From Thermodesulfobacteriota bacterium (GTDB lineage: Bacteria; Desulfobacterota; BSN033; UBA1163), in the NCBI GenBank assembly GCA_030017685.1, contig JASEHH010000020.1:1-44518 (forward strand): DNA of 44,518 nt. Reading direction: 5' to 3'. Numbering within the stretch: position 1 is the stretch's first letter; every line of letters begins with the position of its first letter. Positions 17,969 through 24,640 of the stretch are shown here, one piece after another. The position numbers were made by a program, and so were the translations under genes. Below the pieces are notes generated by a model. That model saw only the letters and a program-made list of their open reading frames with translations, was not told the origin of the DNA and made no database searches.

Positions 17969-18469
17969 TCAACCTCTCTCCGGTTTTAATCTGGCGAGAC
18001 CGGCCCGTTTGAGAAGCTTTAAACCGAAGATGCCGATGATCGCCCCAACGATCGTGCTTCCGGAGAAGGCAATGATCAGGGCTCCCAGGGCCATTGTCTT
18101 TCCCATTAGGACAGGGGCAACGATCAGGGCGCTGACAGTGGCTCCGAGAAGTCCTGTGCCTATGATTTCTCCCAGGGCTCCGATATAGATGTTACGGCTA
18201 TAACGATAGGCAATGCCTGCGAGGAAAGCGCCGATCATCCCGCCTGGAAAGGCAAGCAGTGTGCCCGTGCCCAGGGCATTGCGAAGGATGCCAATGATGA
18301 GGGCGATGCCGGTCGCCCACCACGGACCGAGGAGGATGGCAGCTATGACATTGACGAAATGCTGGGCCGGATTGATCTTCGCAATGCCAATCGGAATGCT
18401 GGTAAAGGGTGAGATGGCGACGCCTATGGCAACGAGGATCACTGCTCTGGCAATTTTTCGTGTCTCCAT
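17969..18469 (-). CDS. thiW: ECF transporter S component ThiW
   Basis: 166-residue, almost entirely hydrophobic protein with five to six helices. Conserved ThiW hallmarks are visible: 'SPFTSIPIGIAKINPAQHFVNVIA' region (about residues 21-44), 'LLGPWWATGIALIIGILRN', and 'LGTGTLLAFPGGMIGAFLAG'. ThiW proteins are substrate-capture subunits predicted to take up the thiazole moiety of thiamine; the placement between thiM (thiazole kinase) and the ECF ATPase behind a TPP riboswitch fits well. Start ATG 18469 follows AAAGGAGGAAAGAT. Confidence 0.93.
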   Translation of the reverse strand: METRKIARAVILVAIGVAISPFTSIPIGIAKINPAQHFVNVIAAILLGPWWATGIALIIGILRNALGTGTLLAFPGGMIGAFLAGIAYRYSRNIYIGALGEIIGTGLLGATVSALIVAPVLMGKTMALGALIIAFSGSTIVGAIIGIFGLKLLKRAGLARLKPERG

Positions 18470-18486
18470 ATCTTTCCTCCTTTTCC

Positions 18487-19290
18487 TTAAACTTTTATTT
18501 TAATTCCCTTTCTCATCTGGTCGGGTGTTAATGAGAAGAGGGTGTCGAGAAAAGCGGACTTAAATGTCCCCGGCCCATTTGCCCGGAGGGCGGCCTGTTC
18601 TCCGGCCAGGCCGAAGAAAGCCATTGCACTCACCGTGGCAACCATGGGGTCGCTCTCCACTCCATTAAAGGCTCCAATGACTGCGGTGAGCATGCACCCC
18701 GTGCCCGTGACCTGACTCATCATTGGATGCCCGTTCTCCACAATCACTTTCCTTCCGGAAGAGACGATAAGATCCTGAGGGCCACTGGCCGCCACGACAG
18801 CTCCTGTCTTTTCGGATAGATGTTCAGCGGCCTGATGCAGATCCTCCGGTCCTGCGACCGCATCTACTCCAGCTAAACAACACTCCCTTCCTGCAAGAGT
18901 TCCGATTTCAGACTGATTTCCTCTGATGACCGTAACCCGAAGCTCGGATAGAATTTTCCTTGAGGACTCGATCCGGAATTTAGATGCGCTCACACCGACC
19001 GGATCAAAAAGGACGGGATGGCCGTCTCTGTTGGCCTGAAGACCAGCCAGAAGCATGGCTTCAATGCGAGCCGGAGAGGGTGTCCCTAAATTGAGCACCA
19101 ATGCATCTGCTCTGGAGGTAACCTCCTCTACCTCTTCAGGAGCAATAGCCATGATGGGTCGGGCGCCAATCGCATGGAGTGAACTGGCGACTTCATTGGC
19201 AGTGACCCAGTTGGTGATGGCGTGGACAATGGGCTTCTGTTTCCGAACCTTTGTAAGAACCTCTATGAGGTTCTCCGCCTGAAAGATCAT
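18487..19290 (-). CDS. thiM: Hydroxyethylthiazole kinase
   Basis: 267 residues, full length for ThiM, which phosphorylates 4-methyl-5-(2-hydroxyethyl)thiazole in thiamine salvage. Visible motifs: 'PIVHAITNWVTANEVAS' near the N-terminus (about 20-36; 'N-x-VT' substrate loop), 'VLFDPVGVSASKFR' (about 94-107), 'VIRGNQSEIGTLAG' (about 121-134), and 'VTGTGCMLTAVIGAF' (about 195-209) with the catalytic Cys. First gene after the TPP riboswitch; GGAGAGGGAACC precedes the ATG. The downstream thiW-ecf genes complete import plus activation of the same compound. Confidence 0.96.
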   Translation of the reverse strand: MIFQAENLIEVLTKVRKQKPIVHAITNWVTANEVASSLHAIGARPIMAIAPEEVEEVTSRADALVLNLGTPSPARIEAMLLAGLQANRDGHPVLFDPVGVSASKFRIESSRKILSELRVTVIRGNQSEIGTLAGRECCLAGVDAVAGPEDLHQAAEHLSEKTGAVVAASGPQDLIVSSGRKVIVENGHPMMSQVTGTGCMLTAVIGAFNGVESDPMVATVSAMAFFGLAGEQAALRANGPGTFKSAFLDTLFSLTPDQMRKGIKIKV

Positions 19291-19311
19291 GGTTCCCTCT
19301 CCTTTAGAAAT

Positions 19312-19338
19312 AAAAAAACCGGCCCTGGAGGGTCGGCA
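19312..19338 (-). terminator. Riboswitch-controlled intrinsic terminator before thiM
   Basis: On the reverse strand CCGACCCT, CC, AGGGCCGG (one A-C mismatch) followed by seven T residues, placed between the TPP aptamer and the thiM start codon. Typical expression platform: the terminator forms when TPP is bound. Confidence 0.8.
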
Positions 19339-19359
19339 TCATTTTTTAGGTCATCTGTC

Positions 19360-19449
19360 GATCCCTCCGCTGGTATTATCCAGGTCAGGTTCAGCGGGTC
19401 GGTGACTGTCCGGTCACCCTCTCAGCCAGGTCCATCCCAACTCCCCGCG
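19360..19449 (-). promoter_or_regulatory. TPP riboswitch (THI element)
   Basis: Reverse-strand sequence carries the conserved thi-box blocks CTGAGAGGG (19425-19417) and, after a variable P3 stem GTGACCGGACAGTCAC, the blocks ACCCGCTGAACCTGA (about 19400-19386) and CTGGATAATACCAGCG (about 19384-19369), closed by GGGAG..., GAGGGA outer sequences. This is the thiamine pyrophosphate aptamer. Together with the terminator it should shut off thiM-thiW-ecfA-ecfT when thiamine is plentiful. Confidence 0.95.
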
Positions 19450-19475
19450 ACAATTTGATATCTTGTAATAAAGCA

Positions 19476-19504
19476 AGTATAGGACAGGTTCAAGGTGAAG
19501 TCAA
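19476..19504 (-). promoter_or_regulatory. Promoter of the TPP-riboswitch operon
   Basis: Reverse strand TTGACT (19504-19499), 17-bp spacer, TATACT (19481-19476), about 25 bp before the aptamer. Confidence 0.8.
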
Positions 19505-19548
19505 GTTGTGTTAAAAGGGATGAAAAACGGGAGGAAAAGAAGATTGTG

Positions 19549-19581
19549 AAAAAGGCTCCGGTAAATATACGCGGAGCCTCT
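19549..19581 (-). terminator. Terminator of the cold-shock gene
   Basis: Reverse strand AGGCTCCG, loop, CGGAGCCT followed by TTTTC, starting about 25 bp after the stop codon. Confidence 0.8.
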
Positions 19582-19605
19582 TTCGGTGTTTAAGGAATTT
19601 TTGTT

Positions 19606-19809
19606 TTAGCTTACCACAACAACATTTGTTGCCTGGAGCCCTTTCGGACCCTGGGAAACCTCGAACTCTACCTCATCGCCTTCGTAAAGGGATTTGAATC
19701 CATCCCTCTTAATGGCGGAGAAGTGAACGAAGACATCATTTCCATCGTCTCTGGAAATGAACCCGAAGCCCTTCTTCTCATTAAACCATTTTACTTTACC
19801 TTTGGCCAC
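19606..19809 (-). CDS. Cold-shock domain protein
   Basis: 67 residues, the normal length of CspA-family single-domain proteins. RNA-binding motifs RNP1 (KGFGFIS, residues 13-19) and RNP2 (VFVHFSAI, about 26-33) are intact, with the usual '[10 protein letters not shown]' start and '[10 protein letters not shown]' end. Binds single-stranded RNA/DNA and melts mRNA structure. It is alone in its unit, with a promoter at 19953-19981 and a ~140-nt leader containing a terminator-like hairpin, compatible with post-transcriptional control. Confidence 0.96.
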   Translation of the reverse strand: MAKGKVKWFNEKKGFGFISRDDGNDVFVHFSAIKRDGFKSLYEGDEVEFEVSQGPKGLQATNVVVVS

Positions 19810-19867
19810 TACAACTCACCTCCTTTCCACTTTAGACTAAAGTAAGTTGTAATAGCCTTTGGTCCCT

Positions 19868-19908
19868 AAAAAAAAAGCCACAAAAGTTTTCAGAAGCACT
19901 TTTGCGAC
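19868..19908 (-). terminator. Terminator-like hairpin inside the csp leader
   Basis: Reverse strand GTCGCAAAAGT (19908-19898) pairs with ACTTTTGTGGC (19887-19877) over 11 bp with two G-T pairs, followed by nine T residues. It lies downstream of the predicted csp promoter and upstream of its start. It may terminate read-through from the phosphoesterase gene or attenuate csp. Confidence 0.7.
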
Positions 19909-19952
19909 CTTTCCTTGATCCAAAACAGATACTTCTTACAACCTACACAAAC

Positions 19953-19981
19953 ATTATGGCACATTCATTCTTAAAAGTCAA
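19953..19981 (-). promoter_or_regulatory. Promoter of the cold-shock gene
   Basis: Reverse strand TTGACT (19981-19976), 17-bp spacer, CATAAT (19958-19953). Predicts a leader of about 140 nt. Confidence 0.7.
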
Positions 19982-19988
19982 TGTTTTT

Positions 19989-20882
19989 TTATAAACTAAA
20001 ATCATTTGGAATATCATGGAGATACGTGTGTTTGAGCGTCTTTTTTACCCTCTCCATCTCAAAGGTGACGGCATGGAGTTTTTTTGAGATAAACTGCCCC
20101 GGATTGATGGAGAGCGTTTCTCCAATCCATTCAAAGTAGAAACCTGAAAGCTGTGGCGCCTCGTGGATATGGCCATGGAGGGTCAAGAGGGGCTGATGCG
20201 ATTTAATGAAGGCTTTAAGCGGGCGGCTTCCTGCTGATTTTTCTCCCTGAATCAAATCCAAGCGTGTCCCGGAAGGAGGGGAATGCGTCATATAGATCGC
20301 TCTTTCCGGGAAGAGAGGTTTTGGGAGTCGGTCCAAATCCTCTTGTATCGTTTCCCGACTCCTTAGGTAGAGATAGGGGTCGATGGCGGTCAGCTCGTCG
20401 CTCTGGTCAGAGGTTCTGATGTAAGATGGATTCTTCTGCGGAGGCCAGGGCGATTGATCATCATCCGTCTTCTCATAATCCTTGGGCCTAAAAGGAGTGG
20501 GGGGGACAAAAGGATAGCCGACGATTTCGTATCCATTTCTGAGTCGGTAGATTTTCTGGTTGAGATCGATCAACCCTTCTACCGGTTCTTTAAAGAGATA
20601 TTGATAACCGAGGTCCCAATTTCCGGGAATGAGAAAGAGGTGTCTGACATTGGTTGTTTCTATTACTCTTTTGAAGAAAGGCAGGAGATACTGGCCGACG
20701 AAGGTCTTCTGATTTGGAATCATGTCCTCATAGCGTTTCGTCGGAGGAAAGGAGGGGAGGAGGTCCCCCCCTAAGGCGATGATCTCTGCGGATGAGGATA
20801 TGGCCAGTTCCAAGAGTTCCTGGTAGAGATAGATCTCACCATGGAGGTCAGAAGCATAGAGGACTTTCACTCTACACCTCAT
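19989..20882 (-). CDS. Calcineurin-like metallophosphoesterase
   Basis: 297 residues with start ATG 20882, overlapping the preceding small gene by 11 bp. Metal-binding motifs of the family are in order: D-x-H in 'YASDLHGE' (about residue 12), GGD in 'IALGGDLLP' (about 39), GNWD in 'LIPGNWDLGY' (about 95), H in 'YMTHSPPSGT' (about 207), and GHIH in 'LTLHGHIHEAP' (about 240). Hydrolyses phosphomonoesters or diesters with two metal ions; substrate unknown. Cytosolic. A promoter further upstream is presumably shared with the 52-aa zinc-ribbon protein; GAGGACT precedes the ATG. Confidence 0.9.
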   Translation of the reverse strand: MRCRVKVLYASDLHGEIYLYQELLELAISSSAEIIALGGDLLPSFPPTKRYEDMIPNQKTFVGQYLLPFFKRVIETTNVRHLFLIPGNWDLGYQYLFKEPVEGLIDLNQKIYRLRNGYEIVGYPFVPPTPFRPKDYEKTDDDQSPWPPQKNPSYIRTSDQSDELTAIDPYLYLRSRETIQEDLDRLPKPLFPERAIYMTHSPPSGTRLDLIQGEKSAGSRPLKAFIKSHQPLLTLHGHIHEAPQLSGFYFEWIGETLSINPGQFISKKLHAVTFEMERVKKTLKHTYLHDIPNDFSL

Positions 20883-21030
20883 AGTCCTCAACGAGGACCC
20901 ATTTGTCTTTCTTCTTGACCAGTTTAAAAGTTACCTTGCAGAAGGAACAGAGAACAAAATCGCCTGTCCTCTCATCACCATCCAGAGGGATATCAGCATC
21001 GCAGATGGGGCATTCGAGATCTATTGACAT
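20872..21030 (-). CDS. Small zinc-ribbon protein (52 aa)
   Basis: Short frame read directly from the reverse strand: starts MSIDLECPICDADIPL at ATG 21030 behind GGGAGGAAATTC and ends KWVLVEDYEV at TAG 20872. Two CxxC knuckles (CPIC at residues 7-10 and CSFC near 28-31) 18-20 residues apart form a rubredoxin-like/zinc-ribbon fold. The spacing and acidic tail recall LysW-type carrier proteins, but the EDWGE terminus of true LysW is absent, so this is only a resemblance. Its stop overlaps the start of the metallophosphoesterase, so the two are translationally coupled. Confidence 0.8.
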   Translation of the reverse strand: MSIDLECPICDADIPLDGDERTGDFVLCSFCKVTFKLVKKKDKWVLVEDYEV

Positions 21031-21157
21031 GAATTTCCTCCCTGGTCTTAATTATTTGAAATCCTGAAAAAAATCAAGAGATATTTCTGTTTTGAATATT
21101 TTTCTTGCATTGGAGTCTAATATCTTATAAATATAAAACATATAAGGAGGGATTCCC

Positions 21158-21466
21158 ATGGGCAGGAGGTTAATCATCCTCTTTTTGTTGGTTGTCATCT
21201 GCGGGATGGCTATCCTTTTTTGGGGTTGTCCGCCCCGTGCCATCCATGTCAGGCCACCCGAACCCAGAGTGGAAGTTTATGGCCCTCCTTCCCATCCTGA
21301 CGCTGTCTGGCGGCCTGGATACTGGGAACATCGGAGAGGAGAATGGGTCTGGGTTTCAGGTCACTGGCATAAACGTCCGAAGCCTCACGCCGCCTGGGTT
21401 CCAGGACGCTGGGAGCCGAGGGAAAGGGGCTGGGTCTGGGTCCCGGGGCATTGGGAATATCGGTAA
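21158..21466 (+). CDS. WxxGxW-repeat lipoprotein
   Basis: 102 residues. N-terminus MGRRLIILFLLVVICGMAILFWGC is a signal sequence ending in a lipobox-like FWGC, so the mature protein is probably lipid-anchored at the envelope. The rest is built of repeats: 'WRPGYWEHRRGEWVWVSGHW', 'WVPGRWEPRERGWVWVPGHWEYR', the YXWXPGxW type seen in BcpO-related and other surface proteins. AAGGAGGGATTCCC precedes the ATG; a TATAAA-type -10 lies near 21128. Role not known; Trp-rich repeats suggest binding to glycan or another envelope polymer. Confidence 0.85.
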   Translation: MGRRLIILFLLVVICGMAILFWGCPPRAIHVRPPEPRVEVYGPPSHPDAVWRPGYWEHRRGEWVWVSGHWHKRPKPHAAWVPGRWEPRERGWVWVPGHWEYR

Positions 21467-21469
21467 TCA

Positions 21470-21545
21470 GTTTAGAGTTATGAGTTAAGAGTTAAGAGTT
21501 TAAAGATTTTGATTCATAACTCATAATTCATAACTCTTAATTGAG
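21470..21545. repeat. 7-nt tandem repeat foldback
   Basis: GAGTTAT, GAGTTAA, GAGTTAA, GAGTTTA followed by CATAACT, CATAATT, CATAACT, CTTAATT. The two halves are inverted relatives, so the region can fold back. It separates the WxxGxW gene from tatA. Confidence 0.8.
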
Positions 21546-21553
21546 GTTCAGAT

Positions 21554-21844
21554 ATGTTCGGTTTGGGTTTGCCTGAAATTCTGATCATTCTGGTTATCAT
21601 CTTTCTCCTTTTCGGGGCAAAGAGGCTTCCGGAAATCGGTGAAGGTCTCGGGAAGACGATCAGGGAGCTGAGAAAAATAAAGGAAGAAAAAAAGCCGAAG
21701 AAGGAGAAAGAGAGAGACGATCAGAAAGGAAGTCTTCTCTCCGATTTGAAGAAGGAAGTTGAAGAAATCCCGGGACTGAAGGAGGCTAAGGAGATCAAGG
21801 AGACCGCTGATAAGGTAAAGAATATAACGAAACTTCTAAGGTAG
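21554..21844 (+). CDS. tatA: Twin-arginine translocase subunit TatA/E
   Basis: 96 residues. Short N-terminal membrane helix ([20 protein letters not shown], residues 2-21 region) with the conserved FGxxLPEI start, the hinge [10 protein letters not shown], an amphipathic helix (about 28-45) and a charged tail rich in Lys/Glu. Forms the protein-conducting ring for folded Tat substrates in the inner membrane. No tatC or tatB is nearby. It starts right after a 7-nt repeat foldback and ends convergent with the dehydrogenase at 21861. Confidence 0.95.
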   Translation: MFGLGLPEILIILVIIFLLFGAKRLPEIGEGLGKTIRELRKIKEEKKPKKEKERDDQKGSLLSDLKKEVEEIPGLKEAKEIKETADKVKNITKLLR

Positions 21845-21860
21845 GCAGGAATGTCCCGTT

Positions 21861-22856
21861 TTAATCCTCAGAGATGAATGCCCGTGTCTTACCTTTTACC
21901 CCTTGATTCACCACGGAACCCGGCCACCTTCCGATCAGAACATTCGAAACATTTTTAGCCGTTCTTCGCTTCAATTCACTGATTGATTCTTCCGAATAGA
22001 AACCCACATGCGGAGAGAGAATGACGTTTTCCATTGCGAGCATGGGATTTACGGAATCGGGCGGTTCTTTCTCCAACACATCGAGCCCCGCACCGGTGAT
22101 GAGACCTTCTTGCAGAGCTTGAATCAGAGCCTTCTCATCGATAATGGGTCCCCTTGAAGTGTTGATTAGAAGAGGCTTCTTCTCCATTCTTTTAAATTCT
22201 TTTTCTCCGATCAGATGGCGGGTGGCATCATTTAAGGGACAGTGGATGGAGATGAAATCTGATTCTTTTAAGACGTCATCGAAATTCTCCAATTCAATTC
22301 CCTGGGGGCTGGTTTTGAGATAGGGGTCAAAGGCAATCACACGAACCCCGAAAGAGGAGAGCTTCTTTGCCACTTCGAGCCCGATCTTTCCGGAACCAAT
22401 AAGGCCCAGTATCTTTCCTCTGATCCGGTGGATGGGGATCCCCGAACGAAAATCCCACTGGCCGGATTTTATCTTCGCATTGAAAAAAGCCGTTTTTCTC
22501 ATCAGGGACAGAATTAAAGCGATGGCGTGATCCGAAACCTCATCGATGCAGTAATCCGGCACATTGGCAACGATGATTCCAAGATCGGTGGCGGCCTTGA
22601 GGTCAACGGAGTCCACTCCGACCCCATAACGTGCAACGACTTTGCATTTTGGAAGATGTTCAAAGACCCTTCGTGTCAGGACCGCATATTGGTTCAATAG
22701 GCCATCCGCATCTTTGCAGGCACGGATCACTTCTTCCTCCTCCCTCACCTGGGCTAAAACCAATTCTGCTCCGATTGGACTCAATTGTTCTTTTTCTTCT
22801 TCGATGGAACCATGGTCGCAATCGGTGATGACCACCTGATAGGGGTATTGTTTCAT
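21861..22856 (-). CDS. D-2-hydroxyacid dehydrogenase (CtBP/PGDH-like)
   Basis: 331 residues. NAD-binding domain motif GLIGSGKIG (about 152-160) with an acidic residue after the second strand (FDPY), and the catalytic triad of the family: Arg in INTSRGP (about 236), Glu in LEKEPP (about 265), His in SPHVGF (about 285). N-terminal substrate domain contains 'YGVGVDSVDL'. Interconverts D-2-hydroxy acids and 2-oxo acids with NAD(P)H; exact substrate unknown. GAGAGGTCGAA precedes the ATG. Last gene of the catabolic run, beyond an ADH remnant and a foldback that separate it from the LarA-like gene. Confidence 0.9.
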   Translation of the reverse strand: MKQYPYQVVITDCDHGSIEEEKEQLSPIGAELVLAQVREEEEVIRACKDADGLLNQYAVLTRRVFEHLPKCKVVARYGVGVDSVDLKAATDLGIIVANVPDYCIDEVSDHAIALILSLMRKTAFFNAKIKSGQWDFRSGIPIHRIRGKILGLIGSGKIGLEVAKKLSSFGVRVIAFDPYLKTSPQGIELENFDDVLKESDFISIHCPLNDATRHLIGEKEFKRMEKKPLLINTSRGPIIDEKALIQALQEGLITGAGLDVLEKEPPDSVNPMLAMENVILSPHVGFYSEESISELKRRTAKNVSNVLIGRWPGSVVNQGVKGKTRAFISED

Positions 22857-22869
22857 TTCGACCTCTCTT

Positions 22870-22958
22870 CTATGGGATCAAAATCACTTTGGCGGCTTGA
22901 AGATTTTCTAATAAACGGAATGCCTCTTCCCCATCCCATATTTGACGACGGCTTTCAT
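22870..22958 (-). pseudogene. Remnant of a zinc-dependent alcohol dehydrogenase (MDR family)
   Basis: Read on the reverse strand: after AAAGGATTTAGAA an ATG opens 'MKAVVKYG', the standard N-terminus of medium-chain zinc dehydrogenases. After about ten codons the frame shifts and continues as 'GEEAFRLLENLQAAKVILIP' plus stop, which matches the typical C-terminus of the same family. The ~1 kb in between is missing. So an internal deletion has fused both ends of one gene. Next to the 22975-23268 foldback. Confidence 0.75.
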
Positions 22959-22974
22959 TTCTAAATCCTTTCAC

Positions 22975-23268
22975 AAATCCCCCTTCACTAAACTGATCTT
23001 TACCCATAAATGGGGGGGCTGGACACAAGGGGCAAGGGTTGCCATACTGATCATATTAATATCAATTTGAAATTATTATCATTTTTCAGATATGTCATTC
23101 CTGCGGAAGCAGGAATCCAGATATTTTCGGTGGGTCCTGGATTCCCGTTTTCACGGGAATGACACACAAATATGTTATGTTGGAGCCTCAATTGAACCAA
23201 TTATACCCCGTCTCCCTGTGTCCAGCCGCTGACTTATGGGACACAATCAGTTCACTAAAGGGGGAAAT
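22975..23268. repeat. 294-bp foldback element with nested paired hairpins
   Basis: Left arm (22975-23038) and right arm (23206-23268) are imperfect inverted copies over about 65 bp: AAATCCCCCTT/AAGGGGGAAAT ends, then AAACTGAT/ATCAGTT, CCCATAAAT/TTATGGG, and GCTGGACACA/TGTGTCCAGC. Inside sits the ATTCC-type paired hairpin 23094-23163. No coding capacity; MITE-like. Confidence 0.75.
23094..23163. repeat. Paired ATTCC/GGAAT hairpin repeat, copy 1
   Basis: GTCATTCC(TGCGGAAGCA)GGAATCCAG, spacer, CTGGATTCCC(GTTTTCAC)GGGAATGAC: two hairpins in mirror orientation. Resembles Neisseria dRS3 in its core. Other copies are at 25335, 26797 and 32364. Confidence 0.85.
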
Positions 23269-23275
23269 AGGGAGA

Positions 23276-24547
23276 TTAACTATTTTTTATCACTGGGAGA
23301 ACCTCGCCGCCTCTCTGTAGAACCGCAACCTTGGCATCACGTCCGGTTAGTGAGAAGGCCATTTCCAGGGCTTTCTGCGGGTCCTCTGCATGAATAAATC
23401 CAAGCCGCTCTTTTTCCTCTTTCGATATTCCTTGAGAGACAAAGATGCCCTTCGCCCTTTCTTTGATCACCCTGCCCACGTGGACGAGATGGGCTGCCGC
23501 TGTCAATTTATGAATCTTCCCCTGGCGAAACAATAGGTCCGCATTCTCGAAGGTCTGATATCCAAACTCGAGGACCTCCGGATGGCTTGGAGAGACCCCC
23601 TCTGGGCAGGGAGAGACCAGAATTACTACGCCATCCTGTTTGACTACTAATTCCGAAGCATAAATTCCTTTTGAAGCGAGCCAGAGCTCGGAGTCATAAG
23701 GATGGGAATCCGCAACCACGATATCCGCATCCTGGGGGAGTTCGGCTTGATAGACCTGGAGGGATCGATTCCCGCCCTTTCGATAGGCCGGTATCGGATC
23801 TCCAGCAACAGCATCAACGGTTCTGCCGGTCCCATCCTGAATGGTATTGATGATCCATTTTAATCCTGCTTTCAGGGCAACCCGTTCAATCTCATCCTTT
23901 ACCGGATTTTCTATTTTTCCAAGAATCTCACGGCCCCTGAATCGGGCGCTAAGCCAATGGGTTTTCCCCGTGGTTTCCTCTCCACAGATTCCGGGCTGGA
24001 CAATATTGCATCCACCGCTGAATCCGGAGACCCGGTGTGGAACGATCTGGCCAATACCGACGATGAAATCCACTTCCTTGACCATTCGATTGACAAGGAT
24101 AGGAGTTCCTTTTTCTGTCTCGCCCAGGTTGATCAATTGAGAAGGATCCCACCAGGAGTGGTTGAGGATGGGGTATTGTTTCGACAGATCCGGCCCAAAC
24201 TTCTTAATCATCTCATCTTCGGTCATGGGACGATGGGTTCCAAGGGCCACAAGAATATGGATGTCCTTTTTATTAACTCCGGCATGTTGAAGTTCTTTGA
24301 TCAATCGAGGAAGAATCTCCTGAAGGGGAGTGCTCCTCGTATAATCGTCCACCACGATCAGCACCCGTTCTCCTCCCTTAAGCAGGCGGGTCAGAGCTAC
24401 AGATCCAATGGGATTGGAAAGCGCCCTGTCAATGATCTGCTCAACGCTTTCCCTGACCTCAACGATAGAAGGAGAGAAGACTCCGAGGAGGTTCTGCTCC
24501 GGAACATCCATAGGCTTCATTTCAGGATAGGGAAAGGAGATTTGCAT
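23276..24547 (-). CDS. LarA-family (DUF2088) racemase/epimerase homologue, Lys at cofactor position replaced
   Basis: 423 residues. ATG 24547 is preferred to a TTG nine bases upstream; no clear ribosome binding site. The family houses nickel-pincer-nucleotide racemases and epimerases, including lactate racemase and aldonate epimerases. Conserved parts: 'VVDDYTRSTP' (Arg, about residue 69), 'ALGTHRPMT' (His), 'IVPHRVSGFSGG' (His), and 'TGKTHWLSA' (His 26 residues on). The residue ten after the second His, where LarA has the cofactor-linking Lys, is Asn here (SGGCNIVQPG); the paralogue at 42492 keeps Lys. Next to KDPG aldolase and KDG kinase, so an aldonate epimerase role is plausible. No larB, larC or larE is present. 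Confidence 0.85.
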   Translation of the reverse strand: MQISFPYPEMKPMDVPEQNLLGVFSPSIVEVRESVEQIIDRALSNPIGSVALTRLLKGGERVLIVVDDYTRSTPLQEILPRLIKELQHAGVNKKDIHILVALGTHRPMTEDEMIKKFGPDLSKQYPILNHSWWDPSQLINLGETEKGTPILVNRMVKEVDFIVGIGQIVPHRVSGFSGGCNIVQPGICGEETTGKTHWLSARFRGREILGKIENPVKDEIERVALKAGLKWIINTIQDGTGRTVDAVAGDPIPAYRKGGNRSLQVYQAELPQDADIVVADSHPYDSELWLASKGIYASELVVKQDGVVILVSPCPEGVSPSHPEVLEFGYQTFENADLLFRQGKIHKLTAAAHLVHVGRVIKERAKGIFVSQGISKEEKERLGFIHAEDPQKALEMAFSLTGRDAKVAVLQRGGEVLPVIKNS

Positions 24548-24555
24548 AAAAATCA

Positions 24556-24640
24556 ATTAACAATTATCAATTAGCATTTAGCAATTAGCAATTTTAAATT
24601 TATAACTCACAACTCATAACTCATAACTCTTAATTCTTAA
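24556..24640. repeat. Degenerate 7-nt tandem repeat
   Basis: About twelve consecutive 7-nt words: first CAATTAA, CAATTAT, CAATTAG, CATTTAG; then TAACTCA, CAACTCA, TAACTCA, TAACTCT, TAATTCT, TAACTCT. Sits between the LarA-like gene and the KDPG aldolase gene. Confidence 0.85.
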
